Numbered from the stretch's first letter, positions 8,353 through 16,152 are shown. The stretch is DNA of 46,594 nt from Syntrophomonas_A sp050258735 (GCA_050258735.1 JBLMZJ010000121.1:1-46594), one strand, 5' to 3'. The notes: generated by a model not told the origin, from the sequence alone. Numbers and translations are program-made.

Positions 8353-8721
8353 CTAATTCCCTCTGCGGGTTATTTGCGTTCTTAATATTTTCTCCATCGG
8401 TTTGCCCTTTGCCAATTCGTCAACGAGTTTATCAAGCCAGCGGATTTTCTGCATAAGCGGGTCGTCGATTTGCTCCACGCGAACGCCGCAGATTACGCCC
8501 GTTATTTTCGCGGCGTTAGGGTTCATTTGCGGAGCTTCGGAGAATAATGTCTCAAAGTCAACGCCCTTTTCGATTTGTAACTGCAAACCCTGCTCATCAT
8601 AGCCCGTGAGCCAATAAATTACGGTATCGACTTCTGCTTTCGTCCGTCCCTTGCGCTCGGCTTTTTTGATGTACAACGGATAGACGCTAGCGAATGAGGT
8701 CGTGAATATGCGTGGTTTCAT
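8353..8721 (-). CDS. DUF2200 family protein
   Basis: A 122-residue protein closely matching the DUF2200 pattern: FTTSFASVYPLYIKKAERKGR, VIYWLTGYDE, FETLFSEAPQMNPNA, ITGVICGVRVEQIDDPLMQ and WLDKLVDELAKGKPMEKILR. The family is small, cytoplasmic and uncharacterised. The start at 8721 is preferred: GGAGG lies 11 nt upstream and the protein then begins where the family does. The longer frame to 8820 would be read out of the dispersed repeat at 8799-8877. Confidence 0.82.
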   Translation of the reverse strand: MKPRIFTTSFASVYPLYIKKAERKGRTKAEVDTVIYWLTGYDEQGLQLQIEKGVDFETLFSEAPQMNPNAAKITGVICGVRVEQIDDPLMQKIRWLDKLVDELAKGKPMEKILRTQITRRGN

Positions 8722-8798
8722 AGCTTTCCAAGCCTCCATTTTACGGTGTCGGTGGAAAATAAATCGCCTTGCCATTGCAAGCTCAGTCATCACCTTTT

Positions 8799-8877
8799 CA
8801 TTGCGAGCGCAGCGCGGCAATCTAAATCCTCATTGCCATAGATTGCTTCGCTATCGTTCGCAATGACATAACGGCTT
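8799..8877. repeat. Inverted pair of the dispersed CATTGCGAG repeat
   Basis: Left arm 8799-8823 (CATTGCGAGCGC...GGCAATCT) and right arm 8840-8876 (AGATTGCTTCGC...CGCAATGAC) are inverted copies of the unit at 6651. Together they form a long potential hairpin between the DUF2200 and GNAT genes. The structure resembles a non-autonomous mobile repeat. Confidence 0.75.
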
Positions 8878-8955
8878 CGTTGCGCATAACCTGTTAATGC
8901 TAAAAGTTGCGTATATAAAAGAGCCGGATTACTCCGACTCTTATTTCCAGCTCGA

Positions 8956-9540
8956 CTATTCCTTATCCCCCAGCAGGTCATTCAGCTTCTCATGTAGCCC
9001 TGCCCCCGGGAATTCACTGGCCAGGATGTCCAGCCAAACCTCGTCATATTTCTCGCCGTTTATAATCTTGGCCTCCCGCAGCCGTCCGGCCACCTTGAAA
9101 CCGCAGGCTTCATAACAGCGGATGGCTCGGGTGTTGAAGGAGTAGGGACGCAAATAGATATTGTTCAGATTTAAGATATTGAAGCCATAATCCAGCAGCA
9201 GCATGACCGCTTCCCGGCCATAACCCTGGCCAAGCAGATCTCGCTCGCCGATGAATATACCTATCTCCGCCTTGCGGTTGATATTGTCGATATTGACTAT
9301 CCCGCAGTTGCCGATCAGCCGGTCATCCTCGACCAGCCTAATCCCAAACTCCGGCCGCTGCTCCTTAAGAGACTGGGCCAAAAACTCCCTTTCCCGTTCC
9401 AGACCGATATTAACACTGAAGGCGTTGAGATAGACAGAAATCTCCGGATCATTCAGCCAGCGGACATACAGCGGAGCGTCCTCGACGTTCATAGGGGCCA
9501 GGTAAACCCGTTCCCCTTCAATCTTTCTTATACCTTGCAT
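8956..9540 (-). CDS. GNAT N-acetyltransferase, RimJ/RimL type
   Basis: A 194-residue acetyl-CoA-dependent acetyltransferase. It begins with GERVYLAPMNVEDAPLYVRWLNDPEI, typical of the RimJ/RimL-like subfamily. The acetyl-CoA loop is RDLLGQGYGREAVMLLLDYGF. The C-terminal part reads LRPYSFNTRAIRCYEACGFKVAGRLREAKI. Relatives act on ribosomal proteins or small amines such as spermidine; the substrate here is unknown. The start at 9540 follows GGGAGG with correct spacing, so the upstream 12 codons are excluded. It is monocistronic and lies between the repeat pair and the AT-rich island. Confidence 0.87.
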   Translation of the reverse strand: MQGIRKIEGERVYLAPMNVEDAPLYVRWLNDPEISVYLNAFSVNIGLEREREFLAQSLKEQRPEFGIRLVEDDRLIGNCGIVNIDNINRKAEIGIFIGERDLLGQGYGREAVMLLLDYGFNILNLNNIYLRPYSFNTRAIRCYEACGFKVAGRLREAKIINGEKYDEVWLDILASEFPGAGLHEKLNDLLGDKE

Positions 9541-9609
9541 ATATGTACGCCTCCCTAATTTCCAATAGGTAAACAATATAATTTATTATATTTGAAGTAT
9601 CTAGTTGGC

Positions 9610-9744
9610 TTAAATGGATTGGCATTTTATAAAAACATCTTTCGGACGAAATCCTTCCGGAGCATCGGCCAGATCCTTTGCAGCCGCAAAGCCGCAAACA
9701 TCTGCACCAAGCCCTAATATCACTGAAGTTAAAGCGTTTTTCAT
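9610..9744 (-). pseudogene. Truncated Fe-S reductase N-terminus (epoxyqueuosine-reductase-like remnant)
   Basis: A 44-codon reading frame from ATG 9744 to TAA 9610. Its sequence, LGLGADVCGFAAAKDLADAP then EGFRPKDVFIKCQSI, follows the start of the epoxyqueuosine-reductase/reductive-dehalogenase-like Fe-S protein group, where G-A-D-x-x-G-x-A and A-P-x-G-x-x-P-x-D are usual. It stops exactly where those proteins continue with K-S-V-I-V. The catalytic and ferredoxin parts are missing, and no continuation is evident downstream on the minus strand. It could instead be a small peptide gene, but the family resemblance favours a decayed remnant at the edge of the AT-rich island. Confidence 0.5.
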
Positions 9745-9849
9745 CCTGTATCACTCTCTAATCTAGGTTATATGGATTGTACGAGGTTGTCGGGGCTAAG
9801 AAAGTCACCCGGTTGGCGGCCAGAATAACCGACGATATGGGCATAAGTA

Positions 9850-10641
9850 CTATTCTGTTATGATATTGGTAATACGAAAACTTTTTAAACTCTTCTTAAA
9901 GGATTCATCCCATAACTCTTTCTCTGATTCTCGGTAACTCTGAATCAAGACCACTAACCTGTCATAGTTTGAAAATCTATATTCCCAAACTACCACTGGA
10001 GGGTTATTTCCCATCTGTCTGCGGTAATTAAACACAAGCGCAGTCATCCCATTTATGTTTTCAACTTTTGGCGTATACCAATCCAGCAATCTCGATCCTG
10101 TCAATTGTAAATCCTTAGTAGCAGCTTTTTTATTAGTTTCCGATATAGTATCGATTTCATCTTTTGTTGCAATATAGTTTACATAAAGCTTTGCATAATC
10201 TCCCGGAGTTCCTTTATATACATCCACCATAATTCGAGAATAGTGATCCAGCCCTTTTTGCATAACAACAAAACCGTCACTGTTCATTGGAAGTTTCATG
10301 ATTTCACCAACTGCTTTAACAGCTTGCTTGCTATCTTTAGTCTGAGGTTGCATAGTATCAGGGATATCAAGGGTCCCAACATCAGGGATCACTAAACGAG
10401 CATAACCAATCTCTGGAGATGAAAGAGGCAAGGGAATCTTGGTAACATCATTAACCAATATAGCCTGTTTTTCTTGTTGTTCTACTGAGAAGAAAACAGA
10501 CATAAACAATATTAGAAATGCTCCAATTGCTGCAGCCAACCATTTTTTCCATGATGGTTTACGTTTAATAACCATTACTATCATGCCAACAAAAGCAACA
10601 ATAGTCATAAACAAGCCAATAAAGCTTATTAAAGCCCACAT
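9850..10641 (-). CDS. Membrane-anchored protein of unknown function
   Basis: A 263-residue protein that I do not recognise. Two hydrophobic segments lie near the N-terminus (about residues 2-25 and 34-51), with a basic stretch IKRKPSWKKW between them. A ~210-residue soluble, probably extracellular, domain follows, with alternating strands and no cysteines or obvious catalytic motif. The ATG at 10641 has GGGAGG 8 nt upstream. Base composition is AT-rich compared with the flanking housekeeping genes, like the three genes after it. Confidence 0.75.
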   Translation of the reverse strand: MWALISFIGLFMTIVAFVGMIVMVIKRKPSWKKWLAAAIGAFLILFMSVFFSVEQQEKQAILVNDVTKIPLPLSSPEIGYARLVIPDVGTLDIPDTMQPQTKDSKQAVKAVGEIMKLPMNSDGFVVMQKGLDHYSRIMVDVYKGTPGDYAKLYVNYIATKDEIDTISETNKKAATKDLQLTGSRLLDWYTPKVENINGMTALVFNYRRQMGNNPPVVVWEYRFSNYDRLVVLIQSYRESEKELWDESFKKSLKSFRITNIITE

Positions 10642-10716
10642 ATGGCGTACCTCCCGAATGTTTCTAAGTGCGGATTAAATTCTATTAATGATTCTCTATA
10701 GGTATTAAGGATTATT

Positions 10717-11067
10717 TCAATTACCTGAGGCCCTTAATCGGTTTAAAAATTTATCCCATTCTTCATAATTCCAAATCTCTTCGAGTTCCTCTTGCCAAAA
10801 TCTGTGCCATTGATTTGGCTGCATATGAGGCGCATATTTTTCAAAGAAACCATTCCCAGGTTCTCTATTTCTACTATTCACTACGATTGCAGATAACAAT
10901 GGAATGTTATGTATTTCTGCATAATCGTTAATCTGAGTCAACCGCACAGGCAACCCTCTGGCAATAATACGTTTATCAAGTTCATTACTTAATTCTCCGT
11001 AGGTTATTATTTTCCGTTCCTTCGTCTTATTTACTAAGACTTCAGCAATTTCATATAATGTAACCAT
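10717..11067 (-). CDS. Small protein of unknown function, first-partner of an accessory pair
   Basis: A 116-residue soluble protein. The N-terminal ~40 residues resemble a winged-helix or alkyltransferase-like small fold (KIITYGELSNELD). A conserved-looking centre reads IPLLSAIVVNSRNREPGNGF, and the C-terminus is Trp-rich (QWHRFWQEELEEIWNYEEW). I know of no function. It lies 25 bases after the 251-residue gene on the same strand, so the two are probably one operon and may work together. A GGGGG stretch upstream could serve as ribosome site. AT-rich. Confidence 0.6.
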   Translation of the reverse strand: MVTLYEIAEVLVNKTKERKIITYGELSNELDKRIIARGLPVRLTQINDYAEIHNIPLLSAIVVNSRNREPGNGFFEKYAPHMQPNQWHRFWQEELEEIWNYEEWDKFLNRLRASGN

Positions 11068-11092
11068 TCCATCAAAACCCCCATTTATGTTT

Positions 11093-11848
11093 TTACCTCA
11101 GTTCCAACTTCTCGAAATGAGGCTTAGGCCACTTCCATTGCCTACCCCACGGTCCGGAAAGCATATGCTTCACACATTCTTCAATTGATCTAATATGCTC
11201 AGGTCTTACTACTAATAAGTAATACCTGATTTGTTGACGGTTATATTTCATTATATATGCTCGGGCGTCTCCAAAGACTGGATTGTTATTGGGGAAATCA
11301 AACCTTCGAAAATAATCAACTAATGGCTGCCTATTTGCATGATTATAGATGATTAGGCTTTGTCCTTTTGAATAGTATTCCTCAATTTCAAGGGGGAAAG
11401 TGTATTTTGAACCATCAACTTGATAGTTATAACCATCAGTGTTCATCAAGATATTGTTGTCTGGATCTAAAAAAAGCAAATCACAATTTGAGAGCTTATT
11501 TAAGCTTTCTTGGAACCATTTGTCTCTATATAGTTTATCAGACTTCAGCAATTTCGAGTAAAATTCTGTACCTTTTGGAAACAACTTGCCTCTCTCTACC
11601 CTGTCAACACTACGTTCTTTTTCGATATGTACAATATTATTTAGCTCTTGATACAATTCCTGGTCACATTGCGTATATCCCTCATATTGATTTAACAAAT
11701 AATCGGTAAGATTGCCTGCATTATCAACACCATCATCGGTAAGATACCAGTTAATCCCCAGGTTAAGCCCAGATTTACATAGATATCTAAGTAAACCGTA
11801 TTTGCCAAAGTCACCAATATCTCCAATGAATCTATTTTGCACCTTCAC
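11093..11848 (-). CDS. Uncharacterised protein with methyltransferase/nuclease-like DPDN motif
   Basis: A 251-residue soluble protein starting with NRFIGDIGDFGKYGLLRYL, a distinctive N-terminal signature, then DLLFLDPDNNI near residue 128, which resembles the acidic motif IV of SAM-dependent methyltransferases. The C-terminus has YNRQQIRYYLLVVRPEH. I recall proteins of this kind in accessory regions near restriction or defence genes, but I cannot assign an activity. The start is GTG at 11848 with AAAGGAG 4 nt upstream. It is the first gene of a two-gene operon with 10717-11067, divergent from the HTH protein at 11968. Confidence 0.6.
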   Translation of the reverse strand: MKVQNRFIGDIGDFGKYGLLRYLCKSGLNLGINWYLTDDGVDNAGNLTDYLLNQYEGYTQCDQELYQELNNIVHIEKERSVDRVERGKLFPKGTEFYSKLLKSDKLYRDKWFQESLNKLSNCDLLFLDPDNNILMNTDGYNYQVDGSKYTFPLEIEEYYSKGQSLIIYNHANRQPLVDYFRRFDFPNNNPVFGDARAYIMKYNRQQIRYYLLVVRPEHIRSIEECVKHMLSGPWGRQWKWPKPHFEKLELR

Positions 11849-11967
11849 TATTCTCCTTTAGAGGTGTTATGCTCTTATCATCTTTCGTATTTCTTCATGC
11901 TACAATAATAATAAAATTTTACATCTAATTGGTCGCCTGCTAAGCGACATTTTGGGAGGATCTTCGT

Positions 11968-12462
11968 ATGCTTGATCATAAATGTCTATTTGAATTGCAG
12001 GAATATATAGATTTTCATCGTGAACAATCTAAGCAGTTTGAAGCTGTCTTTAGTACGATGATAGGGCATAACCCATACCCGGAAATAGAGGATTTTATCA
12101 AAAATAATCAAAAGCCGTTATTTAGCCAGATCTTATTTGGTTTAATTGACAAAAAGGGTGTTATAGACACTGAAATTTATCAAAAGGCTGGAATTGATCG
12201 CAGGCACTTTTCCAAAATACGATCCAACCCTAAATACCATCCCAGTAAAAATACTGTTGTTGCTTTGGCCATGGTTCTTGAACTCGATAAAAGTGATGCA
12301 GATGACCTATTAAGGGCTGCTGGTTACTCATTGTCAGATAGCAATATATTTGATTTAGTAATTCAGTTCTTTTTAGAGAACAAAATGTATGATATTCATG
12401 ATATCAATCAAGCACTAGACTATTTCACTCTAAAGCCATTATTGGGGGAGCTAGAGCAATAG
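11968..12462 (+). CDS. Helix-turn-helix protein of the macro-domain/TerF-associated type
   Basis: A 164-residue protein. Residues ~45-150 match the HTH module often fused to, or encoded beside, macro-domain ADP-ribose hydrolases in Bacillota: FSQILFGLIDKKGVIDTEIYQKAGIDRRHFSKIRSN, SKNTVVALAMVLELD and DADDLLRAAGYSLSDSNIFDLVIQFFLEN. No enzyme domain is attached here. The start ATG follows TTGGGAGGA. It is divergent from the unassigned pair at 10717-11848, with 119 bases between, and could regulate them. That is inference. Confidence 0.72.
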   Translation: MLDHKCLFELQEYIDFHREQSKQFEAVFSTMIGHNPYPEIEDFIKNNQKPLFSQILFGLIDKKGVIDTEIYQKAGIDRRHFSKIRSNPKYHPSKNTVVALAMVLELDKSDADDLLRAAGYSLSDSNIFDLVIQFFLENKMYDIHDINQALDYFTLKPLLGELEQ

Positions 12463-12836
12463 ACTGATTTGGCAACATGCATTACGCCATAACCAAATTA
12501 TTACACCTGGCTATATATAAACAGCATCAAACAATAACTAACTGTTTTCGCAGTCCATCATCGCCTGGTAGGCTTTAATCAATCTACCTCTGTTTTTAAC
12601 CTATATAATTAGCTGGACCTGCGGCCTTGCTTAATTGACCCTTTTCAGCCCTTATGTTATTTTGATTATGAGGTAAAGGTAAGGAGTTGGTTGGTCCGAT
12701 TCATTGTAATAATTGAATGAGTTGGAGCAGGATATTTAAAACAACGATGTGAATTTGAATAAACCCGTTAGCAGCCAATTTAATGTGGTTTATTTGTGAT
12801 GTGTTGTTTTAAGTATTCTGAGCAGAAAGGTAGGTA
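12463..12836 (+). other. Gene-free stretch, probable leader of the methyltransferase gene
   Basis: No coding frame of note. It contains a small hairpin (ATTCA...TGAAT near 12700-12725) and the sequence ATTCTGAG at 12815-12822, which can pair with CTCAGAAT at 12841-12848 and so compete with the terminator stem at 12837-12858. The first ~150 bases are featureless to me. Confidence 0.45.
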
Positions 12837-12866
12837 ACGTCTCAGAATTCTGGGGCGTTTTTTATT
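12837..12866 (+). terminator. Intrinsic terminator / possible attenuator before the methyltransferase gene
   Basis: ACGTCTCAG (12837-12845) pairs with CTGGGGCGT (12850-12858) across AATT, followed by TTTTTTATTT. It sits ~60 bases before the start of the gene at 12928 on the same strand, with no gene immediately upstream that needs terminating: the nearest, 11968-12462, ends 375 bases earlier. An alternative stem using 12815-12822 would disrupt it. Confidence 0.7.
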
Positions 12867-12927
12867 TCACCTATTTTTACTTTACCTCAAAGCTGTAAGC
12901 CCATTAATTATGAAGGAGATGTGCAGA

Positions 12928-13785
12928 ATGAGAATTATCAATAACAACAAGCTCGACTTAAGTAAGCTTAGAGATTCCATAGCCAGGCCTGCTCTGTATA
13001 CCAAAAGTACTCACCGTTTTTGGGACGATGACCATATATCCGCTCAGATGCTCGCCCTGCATCTTGACCCTGAGGTGGAAGCTGCCAGCAGGACACATGA
13101 AACCATAGATGCCGAAGCAGCTTTTATCATTAAGGAAACCGGTATGGACGGCAGTACAACCGTGCTTGATCTGGGCTGCGGGCCCGGGCTCTATGTAAAA
13201 AGATTTGCCCAAACCGGTGCCCGGGTCACCGGTATCGATATGTCAGCCAGATCCTTGAACTATGCCGAGGCCACCATCAAATCCGGTTATGACTACGTCA
13301 ATTTCTTAAATATGAATTATCTGGAGTTGGATATGGACAATACCTTTGATGTGGTTACTCTGATTTACTATGACTTCTGTGTGTTAAAGCCAGATGAGCA
13401 AAGGCTCCTTCTGAAGGCTGTGCATAAGGCTCTGAAGCGGGATGGGGTCTTCATTCTGGACGTGATCACTGCCAATAGAAGTATTGAAGAAAATACCGCG
13501 GTCAGTATTTACGAAGGCGGTTTTTGGAGTCCCAAACCGCATATGGAGATCTGTAATACTTTCGTCTGCAGCGATCCATTGGTGGAAACAGTCCAGTATA
13601 CGATCATTGACGAAGAAGGAGAAATCAGGGTCACCCGCTTTTATAACCATCATTTCAGTCTGGAGCAGCTGGCCAAACTCTTTGCAGAATGCGGTTTTGT
13701 CATTGATGGGATCTTCAATAACCTACAGGGTGATACATTTACTGCGGATAGTGATACTCTGGGGATATTAGCGAGGAGGAGTTAA
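12928..13785 (+). CDS. Class I SAM-dependent methyltransferase
   Basis: A 285-residue methyltransferase. Motif I is TTVLDLGCGPGLYVKRFA, motif II is ARVTGIDMS, and the post-motif region is FDVVTLIYYDFCVLKPDEQRLLLKAVHKALKRDGVFILDV. The ~75-residue N-terminal extension and the all-beta segment after the Rossmann core may choose the substrate, which I cannot name. The start at 12928 is chosen because AAGGAG lies 9 nt upstream; an in-frame ATG at 12910 overlaps that site. A terminator-like hairpin in the leader suggests transcription attenuation. Confidence 0.88.
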   Translation: MRIINNNKLDLSKLRDSIARPALYTKSTHRFWDDDHISAQMLALHLDPEVEAASRTHETIDAEAAFIIKETGMDGSTTVLDLGCGPGLYVKRFAQTGARVTGIDMSARSLNYAEATIKSGYDYVNFLNMNYLELDMDNTFDVVTLIYYDFCVLKPDEQRLLLKAVHKALKRDGVFILDVITANRSIEENTAVSIYEGGFWSPKPHMEICNTFVCSDPLVETVQYTIIDEEGEIRVTRFYNHHFSLEQLAKLFAECGFVIDGIFNNLQGDTFTADSDTLGILARRS

Positions 13786-13824
13786 ACAACCCGCAAAATA
13801 AATGAAGACCGGGATGGTTATGAT

Positions 13825-13875
13825 AAATTGCCGCGTCACTGCGCTACTCGCAATGACAAGCTCGCAATGACGGGT
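13825..13875 (-). repeat. Dispersed CATTGCGAG repeat, double copy
   Basis: AATTGCCGCGTCACTGCGC...CTCGCAATGACAAGCTCGCAATGACG is the reverse complement of the unit at 6651, with an extra partial TCGCAATGAC. It lies in the 336-base gap between the methyltransferase and quinone oxidoreductase genes. Confidence 0.7.
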
Positions 13876-13905
13876 TTGCCTCCCTGCACCGGTCGCCGAC
13901 AGTTG

Positions 13906-13943
13906 TATTGACTTTACCCGGCGATATGTTAGGCTACATATAG
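13906..13943 (+). promoter_or_regulatory. Duplicated promoter/operator, copy 1
   Basis: A 38-base block identical at 37 positions to 15161-15198. It contains TTGACT, then about 16 bases later TAGGCT as a possible -10, overlapped by the inverted repeat ATATGT-TAGGCT-ACATAT. Copy 1 precedes the quinone oxidoreductase gene at 14123 by ~180 bases. A second partial TTAGGCTATAT follows near 13997. The sharing of the block by two transcription units suggests one common regulator. Confidence 0.55.
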
Positions 13944-14122
13944 CTTCCAGGGCCGGCAAATATAACCTTCGTACCATTAATAATGGTGAATCCCGATTAG
14001 GCTATATTTAGCCATGATTATCATGACTATATTGCACATCCACGGTACTCTAGTCTATCTGGGCCTGATAATGGGAGATAAAACAAATAAGATTACCAGA
14101 TAGAAACCAAGGGGGATTAAGT

Positions 14123-15097
14123 TTGAAAGCAATTGTATGCAAGAAATACGGGCCTCCGGAGGTTCTCCAGTTGGTTGAAGCAGAGAAACCCATACCCGGT
14201 GATAACGAGGTGCTGGTAAGAATTGAGGCAACGGTAGCGGCTCCACCGGACTGTGCTTTTCGAAAAGGCGACCCTTTTATTTCGCGCTTTTTTACGGGAC
14301 TGACCCGCCCTGGAAAAATCCCCGGAGACGTTCTGTCTGGAGTTATAGAAAAGGCAGGCAGCCGTGTAACGTTATTTAAAGCAGGTGATGCAATTTACGG
14401 GTCCTCCGGCATTAATATGGGCACTAATGCTGAATACATCGTACTGCAGGAAAAAGAAGCGCTTGCCATTATACCGGCAAGTGTCACATTTGCAGAGGCC
14501 GCGGCCATCAGCGAAGGTTCGCTTACCGCGTTGCCTTTTCTTAGAGACGGCGGGAAAATTAAAACAGGCCAAAAAATTCTAATTATCGGCGCTTCTGGGG
14601 GGATCGGCGTGTATGCGGTGCAGCTTGCGAAATATTTCGGGGCTGATGTCACTGCAGTCTGCGGTCCCACCAATTTAAAGCTGGTTAAGTCTATTGGAGC
14701 TGATAGAGCCATCGACTACACCAAGGAAGACTATACGAAATCCGGTGAAAAGTACGACATTGTTTTTGACGCCGTTTCAAAAAACTCGTTTTCCGGATGC
14801 AGAAAAATACTAGCGACGGATGGGATATATCTTAATACCGTTCCTTCATTGAATATCATGCTGAATATGTTATGGACCTCATGGTTCAGAAGCATAAAGG
14901 CTGTGTTCATGGCCACCGGTTTACGTAAGCCTGCCGAGAAAAAAGAGGACCTGGCTTTTCTGAATCGACTGATAGAATCAGGAAAGCTGCGGGCCATCAT
15001 TGACAGAACATACTCATTGGAGCAAATGGCGGAAGCGCACAGGTACGTGGAAACGGGACATAAAAAAGGAAGCGTGGCTGTCCTTATACATCAATAA
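14123..15097 (+). CDS. NADPH:quinone oxidoreductase-type protein (zinc-independent MDR family)
   Basis: A 324-residue medium-chain dehydrogenase/reductase. It has the N-terminal GroES-like part (MKAIVCKKYGPPEVLQL, GDVLSGVIEKAGSRVTLFKAGDAIYG) and a Rossmann part with ILIIGASGGIGVYAVQLAKYFGADVTAVCG. The catalytic and structural zinc ligands of alcohol dehydrogenases are absent, so it should be an NAD(P)H-dependent quinone or enone reductase. The C-terminus SLEQMAEAHRYVETGHKKGSVAV is typical. The start is TTG at 14123 with AAGGGGG 7 nt upstream. Its far-upstream promoter block is repeated before plsC. Confidence 0.88.
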   Translation: MKAIVCKKYGPPEVLQLVEAEKPIPGDNEVLVRIEATVAAPPDCAFRKGDPFISRFFTGLTRPGKIPGDVLSGVIEKAGSRVTLFKAGDAIYGSSGINMGTNAEYIVLQEKEALAIIPASVTFAEAAAISEGSLTALPFLRDGGKIKTGQKILIIGASGGIGVYAVQLAKYFGADVTAVCGPTNLKLVKSIGADRAIDYTKEDYTKSGEKYDIVFDAVSKNSFSGCRKILATDGIYLNTVPSLNIMLNMLWTSWFRSIKAVFMATGLRKPAEKKEDLAFLNRLIESGKLRAIIDRTYSLEQMAEAHRYVETGHKKGSVAVLIHQ

Positions 15098-15160
15098 CAT
15101 TACAACCAGTGAGAGCCGTCAAGGCTGCCCCCGGTGAGCTGTACCAATCCTCAGTTATTA

Positions 15161-15198
15161 TATTGACTTTACCAGGCGATATGTTAGGCTACATATAG
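15161..15198 (+). promoter_or_regulatory. Duplicated promoter/operator, copy 2
   Basis: The same 38-base block as 13906-13943 with one C-to-A change. It includes TTGACT and the inverted repeat ATATGT...ACATAT, and ends 52 bases before the acyltransferase start at 15251. The half-site ATATGTTA also occurs in the operator of the PadR-DUF4180 gene at 43599. Confidence 0.6.
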
Positions 15199-15250
15199 TT
15201 TTAATTACTAGACCAACAGTTATTGTAAGTTTTTTGGAAGGATTGGACTT

Positions 15251-15976
15251 ATGCTTTACTACTTAAGGTGTTTTCTAATTGCCATCTATCTATTTCTAGT
15301 TGGTGCGGTGGGCATCCTGGTTTGCCTGGCCAGACCATTTCATCCCGATAATACTCGGTGGTTTGCCCGCATCTATTCCTGGGGCGGGGCGGCCATACTG
15401 GGCATAAAAATCAGGAGGCACAACTATGGCAGTCTAAAAAACATCGGGCCCTGTGTATATGTAGTAAACCACCAACATAATTTCGATCTGTTCATCTGTG
15501 GACGGGTAGTCGCCAAACGCACGGTTACCGTGGGCAAAAAGAGCCTGCGTTGGCTGCCCTTTTTTGGACAATTGTACTGGCTGGCGGGCAATGTGCTGAT
15601 CGATAGGGAAAACCGTAAGCGCTCACATGCTACCGTCAAGGCCTCAACCCAAGCCCTGACCACTAAGAACACCTCCATCTGGGTATTTGCCGAAGGCACC
15701 CGCAACCGGGGAAGAAACCTGCTGCCCTTCAAGAAAGGCGCCTTTCAAATGGCCATTGAAGCCGGGGTGCCCATCATCCCCATCTGCGTCAGCAGTTATG
15801 TGCGAAACATGGACCTGCACCGCCTGAAAAGCGGTATTGCAGATATCAGGGTCCTGCCTCCCATAATGACCGACCGGCTGACCATGGAAGATATACCCCA
15901 GATTATGAAGCAATGCTGGGAAAACATGAAGGAAACCATCGAGGCCATGGACCGGTCGGTTTACTCGGTGGGATAA
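15251..15976 (+). CDS. plsC: 1-acyl-sn-glycerol-3-phosphate acyltransferase (PlsC family)
   Basis: A 241-residue membrane-associated acyltransferase that makes phosphatidic acid from lysophosphatidic acid. One N-terminal hydrophobic segment (FLIAIYLFLVGAVGILVCLA) is followed by the catalytic block I NHQHNFD (HX4D), block II VGKKSLRWLPFFGQLYW, block III VFAEGTRNRGRN and block IV EAGVPIIPICVS. The length is normal. The start ATG follows GGAAGG. A second PlsC-like protein with a divergent sequence is encoded at 28024-28653. Confidence 0.9.
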   Translation: MLYYLRCFLIAIYLFLVGAVGILVCLARPFHPDNTRWFARIYSWGGAAILGIKIRRHNYGSLKNIGPCVYVVNHQHNFDLFICGRVVAKRTVTVGKKSLRWLPFFGQLYWLAGNVLIDRENRKRSHATVKASTQALTTKNTSIWVFAEGTRNRGRNLLPFKKGAFQMAIEAGVPIIPICVSSYVRNMDLHRLKSGIADIRVLPPIMTDRLTMEDIPQIMKQCWENMKETIEAMDRSVYSVG

Positions 15977-16152
15977 TCTTTACTCATCTTAATCAAAAAA
16001 AATTTATCAATGTTATACTGAGGCCAGATCATTTGCATTTCTTTAATCAAAATTCATTTCGACAGCCGCAATTTTGATAATTCACCTTATATTCGGTAGA
16101 AACTATACTATCAGCACAATAACCCTTTATTGGGCTGTGGTTTATCATAATA

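Noticed and set aside
9755..9845. Further fragments of the truncated Fe-S gene
   Set aside because: The translated segment (HIVGYSGRQPGDFLSPD) does not resemble the missing domains.
12690..12866. T-box riboswitch before the methyltransferase gene
   Set aside because: AGGTAGGTAACGTC only vaguely resembles the conserved AGGGTGGTACCGCG box, and no Stem I landmarks were found.
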